Shown: piece after piece, positions 17,677 to 26,090 of the stretch
Numbering within the stretch: position 1 is the stretch's first letter
How the letters are laid out: every line of letters starts with the position of its first letter
From: Anaeromonas sp052088025
GTDB taxonomy: Bacteria; Bacillota; Clostridia; Tissierellales; SIT17
Assembly: GCF_052088025.1 (NCBI RefSeq)
Contig: NZ_JBQCYD010000012.1
Span: forward strand, 1 to 60,239
Direction: 5' to 3'
DNA length: 60,239 nucleotides
Made by a program: the position numbers and the translations under genes
The notes under the pieces: generated by a model
What the model was told of the DNA's origin: nothing
The model's database searches: none
What the model saw: the letters and a program-made list of their open reading frames with translations, nothing else

Positions 17677-18096
17677 TTACCTTTTAAGATTATTTGCTTG
17701 TTGCATCATCTCATCTGATGTGTTTCCATTAACACTTAATTTAAAACTTCCATCTCTAGTATATCGAGCCTCTCCATTTGGAAGCTCTACTTGAAAAAAG
17801 CCATCTCCATCTATTGCTACATCAAGTGGATTTCCTGTTTCTATAGCACTACCCTGAGTCATATCTTTGGATGTTGCTGAAACTCTAACACCATGACCTA
17901 CTTGTATATTTACTGGTGCATTTCTATCATCATTTGGATTAGGTTTTTTAAGTTCTGTATACATTAAATCTTTAAATTCTGCCCTATTAGACTTATATCC
18001 TATTGTATTTACATTTGATAAATTGTTTGAAATTGTATCTATATTAAATTGTTGTGCTTTCATTCCATTTGCTGCTGTCCATAATGATCTAATCAT
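17677..18096 (-). CDS. FlgG/FlhP-like flagellar rod protein with an internal in-frame deletion
   Basis: 139 residues against a family length near 260. Residues 1-125 are a normal FlgG N-terminus (MIRSLWTAANGM, NNLSNVNTIGYK, GNPLDVAIDGDGFF, RYTRDGSFKLSVNGN). Residues 126-139 (TSDEMMQQANNLKR) are the extreme C-terminus seen in full-length FlgG. The roughly 120 residues between, including most of the C-terminal coiled-coil helix needed for rod assembly, are missing without a frameshift; the junction is near 17721. The protein probably cannot assemble. It could be a real deletion or a collapse in the assembly. Neighbours flgF and flgJ are intact. Confidence 0.8.
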   Translation of the reverse strand: MIRSLWTAANGMKAQQFNIDTISNNLSNVNTIGYKSNRAEFKDLMYTELKKPNPNDDRNAPVNIQVGHGVRVSATSKDMTQGSAIETGNPLDVAIDGDGFFQVELPNGEARYTRDGSFKLSVNGNTSDEMMQQANNLKR

Positions 18097-18106
18097 TGTT
18101 TTCCCC

Positions 18107-19138
18107 CTATACTCTTCCTATTTCGTTTACAGCCTTTTCTAATACCCCATCATATGCTTGGATGTTTTTTTGGTTAGCCTCATAATTTCTCATAGTAGAT
18201 ATCATCTCTACCATTTCTTTTATTGTTTCTACATTTGATTCTTCTAAATATCCTGAAAATACTTCTCCAGTAAAGGCAGCTTCTTCTGCTGTTTGACCTT
18301 CTAGTATTTTATATAGATTATCCCCTTGTTTTCTAAGAAACTCTGGATTATCTATTTCTACTAGATCAAGATTATTTGTGAAATCTAATGTGTTATTTTC
18401 TATATTTATATCTCCATTAATCCCCATTACCTTATATCCTTCATTTGTAACTAATATTCCTTCACTACTCACTTTAAAGCTGCCATCTCTTGTATATCTG
18501 GTTCCATCTTCTGTTTGAATCTTAAAAAATCCATCTCCATTTAGTGCTATATCTAATTGATTGTCTGTTTTCCTTATATTGCCTTGGGTGAAATTCGTGA
18601 AAATTCTGTCTGTACGTACTCCATTTCCAATTGTACCTACTCCATGTCTATTTGGCATAGTTATAATTTTATCTATCAATTCTCCACCTGCAAATATATT
18701 TCCTTCTTTATCTATTTCTATATCATTTCCTGTAATTTGAATCCTACCTTTTTCACCTAGGAGATAATTTTCACCATCACTTTTGATTTGACCATTATCC
18801 TTATAGTATGTTTTAAGATAGCCATCTTCTGTTACGCTAAATTTAAATTCATTGTCATAACCTACTCCTGCTGGTGTATCTATTTTAAAATATGCCCCCT
18901 TAGTTTGAAGTAGATATTCATCTCCATCTCTGGTTACTTCTACTCCTTTAAATGGTCTTATTTTAGCTTGGCCCGAATCATTAATCCTTCTTAGTAATTG
19001 TTCAGGAAATGACTCTGAAATCACCCCATCTTTTTTATATCCATTTGTATTTACATTTGAAAGATTGTTTGAAATACTATCAATCTTATGCTGATTATTT
19101 ATCATGCCTGTACTTGCAGTATATAGCCCTCTAAACAT
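18107..19138 (-). CDS. FlgF/FlhO-like flagellar basal-body rod protein
   Basis: 343-residue rod or hook family protein. N-terminal rod motif MFRGLYTASTGM and SNNLSNVNTNGYKKDG; central DNQLDIALNGDGFFKI and RYTRDGSFKVSSEG; C-terminal helix SNVETIKEMVEMISTMRNYEANQKNIQ. It is longer than the usual 260-270 residues because of extra sequence between about residues 55 and 190. Position downstream of mbl matches flhO in Bacillus subtilis. The C-terminal helix is complete here, in contrast to the next gene. Confidence 0.85.
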   Translation of the reverse strand: MFRGLYTASTGMINNQHKIDSISNNLSNVNTNGYKKDGVISESFPEQLLRRINDSGQAKIRPFKGVEVTRDGDEYLLQTKGAYFKIDTPAGVGYDNEFKFSVTEDGYLKTYYKDNGQIKSDGENYLLGEKGRIQITGNDIEIDKEGNIFAGGELIDKIITMPNRHGVGTIGNGVRTDRIFTNFTQGNIRKTDNQLDIALNGDGFFKIQTEDGTRYTRDGSFKVSSEGILVTNEGYKVMGINGDINIENNTLDFTNNLDLVEIDNPEFLRKQGDNLYKILEGQTAEEAAFTGEVFSGYLEESNVETIKEMVEMISTMRNYEANQKNIQAYDGVLEKAVNEIGRV

Positions 19139-19157
19139 TTTTTCACCCCATTAGCTA

Positions 19158-20177
19158 TTAATAACTTTTAGACTCTGTAGACATTTGTTTTTCTAATAAA
19201 TCCATAGAATCAAGTGATTGACCCGTTCCCTTTGCTACACAAGATATAGCTTCTTCTGCTATTAAAACATCTATTCCTGTTCTTTTCTTTATAAGTTTAT
19301 CCATTCCATATAATAGAGAAGTACCACCTGTCATTATCATTCCCTTATCACTGATATCTGCTGCAAGTTCTGGAGGTGTTTGTTCAAGGACTGAATGTAC
19401 TGCTTCTGCTATTGCTGTTACAGTTTCTTCAAGTGCTATGAGCATTTCATCTGATGAAACCTTCATTGTTTTTGGAAGCCCTGTAACTAAATCCCTACCT
19501 CTAATATCCATAGTTATTTCTTTTTCTCTTGGATAAGCTGTACCTATTTTAACCTTCATATCTTCTGCTGTTCTCTCTCCTATAAGCATATTATGCTTAC
19601 GTCTCATATATTTTACTATAGCTTCATCCATTTTGTCCCCAGCTAATTTTATAGATGCACTTACTACTATTCCTCCAAGTGATATAACAGCTATATCTGT
19701 TGTTCCACCACCCATATCTATTACCATATTTCCATCAGGTTGGGTGATATCAATTCCTGCTCCTATTGCTGCAGCTATTGGTTCTTCTATTAAATATGTT
19801 TTTTTTGCACCTGCTTGCATACTTGCTTCTATTACTGCTCTTTTTTCTACCCCTGTTACTCCAGATGGTACGCATATTATTATTCTAGGTTTAAATAAAA
19901 ATCTCCCTACTGCTTTTGATATAAAATGTTTTATCATTTTTTCTGTTATATTATAATCTGATATAACCCCATCTTTTAACGGTCTTATTGCTATTATATT
20001 TCCTGGAGTCCTACCAATCATTTGCCTTGCCTCTTCACCTACTGCCAAAATTTGATCTGTGTTTTTATCTATTGCTACAACAGAAGGCTCTTGAAGTACT
20101 ATCCCCTTATTCTTTACGTATACTAATACACTTGCTGTTCCTAAATCTATTCCCATATCTGATCTTAATGAAAACAT
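19158..20177 (-). CDS. mbl: MreB-like cell-shape protein Mbl
   Basis: 339-residue bacterial actin homologue. Phosphate-binding loops: MGIDLGTASVLVYVK near the N-terminus and VIDMGGGTTDIAVISLGG near residue 155; also ICVPSGVTGVEKRAV and the C-terminal MTGGTSLL. It polymerises on the inner membrane and guides lateral wall synthesis. Its place behind spoIIID and before the flagellar rod genes is the conserved Firmicutes order and supports Mbl over the mreBCD copy. Confidence 0.92.
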   Translation of the reverse strand: MFSLRSDMGIDLGTASVLVYVKNKGIVLQEPSVVAIDKNTDQILAVGEEARQMIGRTPGNIIAIRPLKDGVISDYNITEKMIKHFISKAVGRFLFKPRIIICVPSGVTGVEKRAVIEASMQAGAKKTYLIEEPIAAAIGAGIDITQPDGNMVIDMGGGTTDIAVISLGGIVVSASIKLAGDKMDEAIVKYMRRKHNMLIGERTAEDMKVKIGTAYPREKEITMDIRGRDLVTGLPKTMKVSSDEMLIALEETVTAIAEAVHSVLEQTPPELAADISDKGMIMTGGTSLLYGMDKLIKKRTGIDVLIAEEAISCVAKGTGQSLDSMDLLEKQMSTESKSY

Positions 20178-20302
20178 TTAAATTCCTCTCTTCCTAATAA
20201 TATATATATTATATTGTATCATAAACTTCTTTTTTTACATACTTCTATATATTATTATTTCGACAAAAATATTTAAAATCCTTTATTTTTGAAGAAATTA
20301 AA

Positions 20303-20327
20303 AAAGAACCGATATAATCGATTCTTT
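20303..20327 (-). terminator. Intrinsic terminator after spoIIID
   Basis: AAAGAATCGAT stem with one G-T pair, followed on the minus strand by six T. It separates spoIIID from mbl. Confidence 0.7.
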
Positions 20328-20346
20328 ATTTCTCATCTATTGTTTT

Positions 20347-20607
20347 TTATTTTGCACCACTTACTGCTCCATATTTTATTTTTGTTGCTTTTCCGCCTCT
20401 AATATGTCTTTCAGCCTTGTTTTTTTCTAAAACACTCTTTACCTGTACTGAGATAAGAGGGTTTATCTTGGGAAGGCGTTCAGTTACATCTTTATGAACG
20501 GTACTTTTACTTACCCCAAATACATTTGCTGTCTTTCTTACTGTTGCATTTTCTTCTATTATATAATTAGCTATTTCAAGAGCCCTTTCCTCTATATAGT
20601 CTTTCAC
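20347..20607 (-). CDS. spoIIID: Sporulation transcription factor SpoIIID
   Basis: 86-residue mother-cell DNA-binding protein. Helix-turn-helix at about residues 20-45 (NATVRKTANVFGVSKSTVHKDVTERL) and a basic C-terminal part (KNKAERHIRGGKATKIKY), both typical. It switches mother-cell genes on or off after sigma-E becomes active. Flanked by spoIIQ upstream and mbl downstream, as in other spore formers. Confidence 0.95.
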   Translation of the reverse strand: MKDYIEERALEIANYIIEENATVRKTANVFGVSKSTVHKDVTERLPKINPLISVQVKSVLEKNKAERHIRGGKATKIKYGAVSGAK

Positions 20608-20680
20608 TTGCCTAACCCCCTTTAAATGGCACTTATCTTTTTACATTATTATGCTTTTATAGTGATGAATAGAACATTTC

Positions 20681-21550
20681 TTATTCAAAATCTGGTATAT
20701 AAGCCTTTGGATCAATGTTTTTTCCATTTTCTAGTACTTCAAAATGTAAATGTGGGCCTTGTGATACTTCATAGCCTACTGCTTCTCCAATAGAAGCTAC
20801 CAGATCACCCTTATTTATACTTTGATTTTTTTTCACTAAAATTTTCTCTGAGATACCAGCATATTTTGTTATAAGCCCATCTCCATGGTCAATTGTTATT
20901 ACTCTTCCTAAATCATCTGTATCTTTTATATCCTTTACTACACCTTTAAGTACTGTCCTTACTGAACTTCCTTTATTTGCCTTTATATCTAATCCATCAT
21001 GTGTAGTCCATTGTTCTAATGTTTCTGAATAAACTAGCTTATCTCCTGCAAATCCCATAGATTGTTTGCCCATTATAGGTACAAGCATAGCCTTAGCACG
21101 TCTTGCATTTACTGATACTTCTACTGCTTCTTCTTCCTTTTTTGCTTCTTGTTTTACTTGTGGCTTTGCTTCTTTTTTAGGCTCTTCTTTTGCTTGTACT
21201 TGTGGTTTTTCTTCTTTTTTAGCTTCTTCTTTAACTTCTTCTTTTGCTTGTGGTTCTTCAATCTTTTCTTCTTTTTCTTCTTCTTTTATTTCTGGTTCTT
21301 CTATTGCTATTTCTGGTTCTTCATCTTCTGGGAAATAATCTAATATATCATCTTCTGCTTTTTGTTCTTCTTCAAGTTTTGATATCTGATTAAAATTATC
21401 TCCTGAAACCCATACTGCTGTTACTCCAACTATGCATATACACAAAAATAATACTAGATAAAATCCATCCTTTTGTGTTACTTTTTTGATTTTATCCTTT
21501 AATTCATTTTGGTTCTTCTTTTCATTGTTGTTATTGTTGTCATTATCCAT
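20681..21550 (-). CDS. spoIIQ: SpoIIQ, LytM (M23) forespore channel protein
   Basis: 289-residue membrane-anchored protein. Short Asn-rich cytoplasmic head, membrane segment at about residues 29-50 (FYLVLFLCICIVGVTAVWV), a Glu/Lys/Pro/Ala-rich tether (about 55-150), then a LytM domain (about 160-285). The zinc motifs look complete: HDGLDIK (His and Asp) and HLHFE. B. subtilis SpoIIQ has lost the first His, whereas clostridial SpoIIQ keeps it, and this protein is of the latter kind. It bridges forespore and mother cell during engulfment, with SpoIIIAH as known partner. GGAGGTG precedes the ATG. Confidence 0.88.
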   Translation of the reverse strand: MDNDNNNNNEKKNQNELKDKIKKVTQKDGFYLVLFLCICIVGVTAVWVSGDNFNQISKLEEEQKAEDDILDYFPEDEEPEIAIEEPEIKEEEKEEKIEEPQAKEEVKEEAKKEEKPQVQAKEEPKKEAKPQVKQEAKKEEEAVEVSVNARRAKAMLVPIMGKQSMGFAGDKLVYSETLEQWTTHDGLDIKANKGSSVRTVLKGVVKDIKDTDDLGRVITIDHGDGLITKYAGISEKILVKKNQSINKGDLVASIGEAVGYEVSQGPHLHFEVLENGKNIDPKAYIPDFE

Positions 21551-21635
21551 ATCTACACCTCCATATATATGTAAAAACTATTTCAGTTACTATTATTAAC
21601 AAGAAAAATTTTTTTATTCAAAAAATACGCAAGAA

Positions 21636-21669
21636 AAAACCCCACTTTAAAATTTCAAAGTGGGGTTTT
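21636..21669 (-). terminator. Intrinsic terminator after the YugP-like peptidase
   Basis: 13-bp stem AAAACCCCACTTT with its complement, 8-base loop, T-run, just behind the minus-strand stop at 21682. Confidence 0.9.
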
Positions 21670-21681
21670 AAATATATTTAA

Positions 21682-22356
21682 TTAATCTCTATTTGCAAGT
21701 AATACTAGCCTTATAAGTTGTGCTATACCAACAAGTGTTGCCGCTACATATGTGAGTGCTGCTGCACTTAAAACTTTTTTTGTAGGCTTTATATCTGCTT
21801 GTGCTATTATGCCATTGCTAAGCTCTCCTATAGCCCTATGTGATGCATTAAACTCCACAGGGAGTGTTATAACCTGAAATGCTACTACTGCAATGTATAA
21901 AAATATTCCTCCATATACTAAATCACCTATACCAAGGATAAGTCCACCAAATACTAATATCCATACAAATCTTGCCCCAAATCCTGCTATTGGTGCTATA
22001 TTGTTTCTAAGAAGTAGAGGAAAGTATCCATTTGCATGTTGCAAAGCATGACCTACCTCATGTGCTGCTACTCCTACTGATGCTATTGAACTTCTTTGAT
22101 ATACATCTTGTGATAATCTTAATACTCTTTTTCTAGGATCATAATGATCAGATAATTTCCCTCTAACCATTTCTATATCTACATCATGAAGACCATTTCT
22201 ATCTAATATTGTACGTGCTACTTGATATCCAGTATAGCCTGATTGACTTGTACGTTTTAAATATTTATTAAATGTGCTTTTTACTTTTGTTTGGGCATAC
22301 ATTGCAAAAATAATAGTTGGTAATAATAATAAGAATCCTATATCATTAAAATACAT
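21682..22356 (-). CDS. YugP-like membrane zinc metallopeptidase
   Basis: 224-residue membrane protein of the neutral zinc metallopeptidase (DUF/YugP) family. Zinc motif HEVGHALQ at about residue 98, preceded by VYQRSSIASVGVAA. An N-terminal membrane segment and two or three more after residue 120 flank it. The third ligand may be Glu or His in the region around EFNASHRAIGEL. Biological substrate unknown. It is the last gene of a three-gene operon (TetR, YHS-like protein, peptidase) and starts 12 bases after the previous stop. Confidence 0.8.
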   Translation of the reverse strand: MYFNDIGFLLLLPTIIFAMYAQTKVKSTFNKYLKRTSQSGYTGYQVARTILDRNGLHDVDIEMVRGKLSDHYDPRKRVLRLSQDVYQRSSIASVGVAAHEVGHALQHANGYFPLLLRNNIAPIAGFGARFVWILVFGGLILGIGDLVYGGIFLYIAVVAFQVITLPVEFNASHRAIGELSNGIIAQADIKPTKKVLSAAALTYVAATLVGIAQLIRLVLLANRD

Positions 22357-22368
22357 ATACCATCTCTC

Positions 22369-22686
22369 CTAATTTTCCTTTTTTCTATCTATATATTCTT
22401 GCCTACATTCCCATGAATGGAAATATATTTTCTTATCATCTTCTAATAATATATGTGCATCATTTTTAGCTATCTTTTCTTTACATATAGGGTCTATTAC
22501 ATATTCTATTTGTTCTTCTTTTTCTGCTACTTTTGTATTGTCATTTGCTTGATTTTGTTGTTTTTTTGCCTCTTCAATTCTTTGGGCTATCTTTTTTCTA
22601 TTTATCAGTGTATATATTATTCTTAATATATTTGAAACAATAATATATAATAAGAATACTCTAAAAGCTCCAGTCATAAATTCCAC
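22369..22686 (-). CDS. Small membrane protein with YHS/TRASH-like motif
   Basis: 105 residues. One membrane segment at about 7-25 (VFLLYIIVSNILRIIYTLI), a charged helical stretch (RKKIAQRIEEAKKQQNQAND) and a C-terminal motif YVIDPICKEKI followed by YFHSWECRQEYI. This resembles YHS/TRASH metal-binding fingers, though only two Cys are kept. Start is a GTG with GAGGTG five bases upstream. It lies between the TetR regulator and the zinc peptidase, so the three may sense and handle a metal or membrane stress; that is inference. Confidence 0.6.
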   Translation of the reverse strand: MEFMTGAFRVFLLYIIVSNILRIIYTLINRKKIAQRIEEAKKQQNQANDNTKVAEKEEQIEYVIDPICKEKIAKNDAHILLEDDKKIYFHSWECRQEYIDRKKEN

Positions 22687-22697
22687 ATAATCACCTC

Positions 22698-23261
22698 TTA
22701 ATATTTTTCTATTGAATCATAAATATTTAATAAAAAACTTGATAAATAATCTATATTTTTTTCATATTCCTTTGGATGCTCGTTCATCATTGCAATAAAT
22801 GTTACAAGTATTGTTTCCAATAATCTTTCTTCATATTTACATTTTAAATTTTCATCCTTTTCATTTTCAGATATTATTTTTTTGACTCTAGTAAGTAATT
22901 CTTTTTTTATATCTATCTCTTCATTTTTAAGATTAGAAGACTTGATTAAATGCTTTCCCATTCCTTTTCTTTCAAAGATTTCCTTGTATAATATTTCTAC
23001 AAAAGAATTTATTTTAAATTCTTTTTGGCCTTTACTATATATTATATTATCTAATTTTTCAAATGTCTCTATCCAACTTTTATTGAATACATTTAAAAAT
23101 AATGTTTGTTTGTTTGGATAATAGTTATAAAGGGTGCCTACTGCTATCCCTGAACTTTTTGCTATTATTTTCATATCTACATTTTTATATCCATGTTGGG
23201 AAAACAAATTAAATGCTGATGAAAATATTTTATCTTCTATTCCATCTATTATTTTAGGCAT
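22698..23261 (-). CDS. TetR/AcrR family regulator
   Basis: 187-residue repressor. N-terminal helix-turn-helix at about residues 8-55: KIFSSAFNLFSQHGYKNVDMKIIAKSSGIAVGTLYNYYPNKQTLF, the classical TetR pattern. The C-terminal ligand domain is unassigned. The ligand is unknown. It heads an operon with the YHS-like membrane protein and a zinc peptidase. A perfect 16-bp-arm palindrome overlaps its own promoter at 23283-23320, so it probably represses itself and its two partners. Confidence 0.88.
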   Translation of the reverse strand: MPKIIDGIEDKIFSSAFNLFSQHGYKNVDMKIIAKSSGIAVGTLYNYYPNKQTLFLNVFNKSWIETFEKLDNIIYSKGQKEFKINSFVEILYKEIFERKGMGKHLIKSSNLKNEEIDIKKELLTRVKKIISENEKDENLKCKYEERLLETILVTFIAMMNEHPKEYEKNIDYLSSFLLNIYDSIEKY

Positions 23262-23282
23262 TTCAAAGTACTCCTTTATAAG

Positions 23283-23336
23283 AATATATTATTATGAACC
23301 TATATTCATAATAATATATTTTATGATTTTTGTCAA
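23283..23336 (-). promoter_or_regulatory. Promoter and TetR operator of the TetR operon
   Basis: On the minus strand: -35 TTGACA (23331-23336), 17-base spacer, -10 TATTAT (23308-23313), all near-consensus. A perfect inverted repeat with 16-bp arms and a 6-base CCTATA centre (23283-23320) covers the -10 and the transcription start. The core is ATTATGAA with TTCATAAT. Confidence 0.8.
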
Positions 23337-23344
23337 ACTATTAT

Positions 23345-23444
23345 NNNNNNNNNNNNNNNNNNNNNNNNNNNNNNNNNNNNNNNNNNNNNNNNNNNNNNNN
23401 NNNNNNNNNNNNNNNNNNNNNNNNNNNNNNNNNNNNNNNNNNNN
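23345..23444. other. Assembly gap (100 N) flanked by a 55-bp exact duplicate
   Basis: The 55 bases before the gap (23290-23344) are identical to the 55 bases after it (23445-23499). The gap therefore most likely joins two contig ends that overlap by one k-mer; the real sequence would lack the N run and one copy. Confidence 0.9.
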
Positions 23445-23505
23445 TATTATGAACCTATATTCATAATAATATATTTTATGATTTTTGTCAAACTATTATA
23501 CACTA

Positions 23506-23536
23506 AAGAAAGATTCTTCTCGGAAGAATCTTTCTT
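23506..23536 (-). terminator. Intrinsic terminator after spoIID
   Basis: Perfect 14-bp stem AAGAAAGATTCTTC with a 3-base loop, one base past the spoIID stop. Confidence 0.85.
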
Positions 23537-23537
23537 A

Positions 23538-24578
23538 TCACTCTATCATTTCTTTATTCACTTGAACTATTTCTACCCCTGTATAATAATGTTTTAATAT
23601 TTCCTTGTACTTGCTTCCTTTTTCTGCCATTCCATTTGCTCCCCATTGACTCATCCCTACTCCATGACCATTTCCCATGGTTTCTATTATCATTTTATTC
23701 TTTGATTTATCTATAGTTATATTAAAATTAGTAGAATTAAATCCAATTATTTCCCTAAGCTCTCGGCCTGTCATATCTAGGCCATCTATTTTTAATTTAT
23801 CTACCCTACCTGTATTAGTTCTTTTTACTAGTTCAATTTTTTCAGATATATTTTCCTTACTTATATTTAATTTTGGATATTTATTTTTTAATTTGCTTAT
23901 AAATTCATCTATTGAAATTTCAAAGTTTTGCTTTATACTTGGAAATTCTCCCTCATATGGACTTTCTACAGGTCTTAAATATGGTTTTGCTGATGCAAAA
24001 ACTGCCTCTGATGCTTCTGTCATTCCACCACTTGATGAATGGAATAAAGGATCTGATATTATATCTCCTTGATATGAAATTATTTGACCCTTTGTATTGT
24101 CTACTGCTTGTTCTATCTTAGTAAAGGAGGCATCCATCCATTCACTTCCATGAAGTTCCAATAATTTATCTTCACCATACCACACCTGACAATGAGTAGA
24201 ATTACAAAGTGGGGCATCTGGATGGTTATCTGCCCTATTTCCCTTATTGTATGCAGATATTTTTGATATAGCATAGGTTCTTGCAGCTACTGATTGAGCT
24301 TTTAATGCCTCTTCTTCAAATTTAGCTGGCATTTCTCCTGATACTACTCCTTTTATATATTCTTCTAATTCCATTGTTATGACTTTTTTCTTTTGAATAT
24401 CATATATATCTACATTTAAATCAAGAGAATCAACTATTTCCTCTTTAACTTCATCCTTATTGCTTACATTATTTTCTAGGCCACCATCTATATCTCCATT
24501 CCAAATAAATAATATAAATATGGGCAATACTAATGTCAAAAGCGTTATAAAGCCTACTAACTGTAAAAATGATTTCAT
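23538..24578 (-). CDS. spoIID: Stage II sporulation protein D (lytic transglycosylase)
   Basis: 346-residue mother-cell peptidoglycan hydrolase. N-terminal membrane anchor (about 6-27), then the SpoIID domain. The catalytic Glu region VVSGEMPAKFEEEALKAQSVAARTYAI lies around residues 94-120; HSSSGGMTEASEAVF and the C-terminal GHGVGMSQWGANGMA are further family motifs. It cuts stem-less glycan strands during engulfment, together with SpoIIP and SpoIIM, which are not in this window. It sits in the conserved murA-spoIID-spoIIQ order. Confidence 0.95.
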   Translation of the reverse strand: MKSFLQLVGFITLLTLVLPIFILFIWNGDIDGGLENNVSNKDEVKEEIVDSLDLNVDIYDIQKKKVITMELEEYIKGVVSGEMPAKFEEEALKAQSVAARTYAISKISAYNKGNRADNHPDAPLCNSTHCQVWYGEDKLLELHGSEWMDASFTKIEQAVDNTKGQIISYQGDIISDPLFHSSSGGMTEASEAVFASAKPYLRPVESPYEGEFPSIKQNFEISIDEFISKLKNKYPKLNISKENISEKIELVKRTNTGRVDKLKIDGLDMTGRELREIIGFNSTNFNITIDKSKNKMIIETMGNGHGVGMSQWGANGMAEKGSKYKEILKHYYTGVEIVQVNKEMIE

Positions 24579-24723
24579 ATCTTATCCCCCGTTTCTATTT
24601 GATCTTTCCTAATATATTTATGCCCGGGAAATATGAATTATGAATAAAAAATAACTCTTATTTTGCTGGGGAAATATAAGTTATTGCCTGGGAAATTGTC
24701 GAAATATTACGGGAAATAAAGCA

Positions 24724-24757
24724 TTAAAAAACAGAAGCTATTAGCTAGCTTCTGTTT
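24724..24757 (-). terminator. Intrinsic terminator of murA
   Basis: AAACAGAAGCTA stem; its 5' arm on the minus strand is the end of murA itself and the stop codon is in the loop, followed by six T. Confidence 0.8.
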
Positions 24758-26018
24758 CTATTTCAACTCTTTTGATTTTTGCGCCTAAATTTGTAAGTTT
24801 TTCTTCTATATTTGAATATCCTCTATCAATATGATGTATTTGAGTTACTTCTGTAATACCATCAGATATAAGTCCGGTTAATATAAGTGCTGCTCCTGCT
24901 CTTAAATCTGTTGCCTTTACTGGAGCGCCTAGAAGCTTTTCTTTACCTGTTACTATGGCACTTCTACCATCTATTTTGATATCTGCATTCATTCTTCTAA
25001 GTTCATTTACATGCATGAATCTGTTTTCAAATATTGTCTCTATTATAACACTTGTTCCCTCTGCCACACTCATCATTGCCATTACTTGTGCTTGCATATC
25101 TGTTGGGAATCCTGGATAAGGAAGTGTTTTTACATCTACTGCCTTTAATACTTCTGGTGCTATTACTCTTAGGGAATTATTTCCCACTTCTATGAATTTT
25201 ATATTAGATTCTTTAAGTTTTGATACTATGGATTTAACATGATCAAATTCTATGTTTTCTATTGTAATGTCTCCACCAGTCATTGCTGCTGCTACCATAT
25301 ATGTTCCTGCTTCTATTCTATCTGGTATTATTGTATGATTACAACTTGTTAGATTTTCTACTCCAAGAATTCTTATTGTATTAGTCCCGGCACCTTTTAC
25401 ATTTGCACCTAATTTGTTTAAGAAATTAGCCAAATCTACTATTTCAGGTTCTTGAGCCACATTTTCAAGTATGGTTTCTCCTTCTGCCATTACTGCTGCC
25501 ATCATTATGTTTTCTGTAGCTCCAACACTTGGAAAGTCTAAATATATTCTACTTCCTTTAAGTCGCTCGTTTACTTTAGCTTCTACATATCCATGACCTA
25601 CTTCTATTTCTGCTCCTAAGGCTTTAAATCCTTTAAGGTGTAAATCTATAGGTCTAGTTCCTATAGCACAACCTCCTGGCATTGAAATTCTTGCTTTTTT
25701 TAATCTTGCAAGAAGTGGACCCATTACTAAAAATGATGCTCTCATTTTAGTCATAAGTTCATATGGTGCTTCTGAATTGTTTAATCCCTTTGCATTTATA
25801 CTATATGATTCGCCACTTGTTTTTTCTACGCTTGCACCAAGTGAGCTTAATACCTCTTTCATTACATTTACATCGCGTAAATCAGGTACTTCTGTAAGTT
25901 CGCATTTATCTGTTGATAATAATGTTGCTGCCATTATAGGTAGAGCTGAGTTTTTTGCTCCGCTTATTCTAACTTTCCCCTTTAATGGAGGGCTTTTTTC
26001 TACTATGAGTTTTGGCAC
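24741..26018 (-). CDS. murA: UDP-N-acetylglucosamine 1-carboxyvinyltransferase
   Basis: 425-residue enzyme for the first committed step of peptidoglycan synthesis, transferring enolpyruvate from PEP to UDP-GlcNAc. Inside-out alpha/beta barrel typical of EPSP synthases. The catalytic Cys is in MPGGCAIGTRP (about residue 115), so fosfomycin sensitivity is expected. N-terminal KGKVRISGAKNSALP and central FPSVGATENIMMAA are conserved. Located between ywmB and spoIID, as for MurAA in Bacillus. GGAGGAAATC precedes the ATG. Confidence 0.95.
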   Translation of the reverse strand: MPKLIVEKSPPLKGKVRISGAKNSALPIMAATLLSTDKCELTEVPDLRDVNVMKEVLSSLGASVEKTSGESYSINAKGLNNSEAPYELMTKMRASFLVMGPLLARLKKARISMPGGCAIGTRPIDLHLKGFKALGAEIEVGHGYVEAKVNERLKGSRIYLDFPSVGATENIMMAAVMAEGETILENVAQEPEIVDLANFLNKLGANVKGAGTNTIRILGVENLTSCNHTIIPDRIEAGTYMVAAAMTGGDITIENIEFDHVKSIVSKLKESNIKFIEVGNNSLRVIAPEVLKAVDVKTLPYPGFPTDMQAQVMAMMSVAEGTSVIIETIFENRFMHVNELRRMNADIKIDGRSAIVTGKEKLLGAPVKATDLRAGAALILTGLISDGITEVTQIHHIDRGYSNIEEKLTNLGAKIKRVEIETEAS

Positions 26019-26090
26019 TTGATTTCCTCCTCATTATACTTTTTATCTTTTTGTTTTAGTTTTTAACCGTGCCCATTTTAAAATAATCTT

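Noticed and set aside
23290..23499. Double TetR operator
   Set aside because: The second copy is an assembly duplicate around the N run, not a second site.
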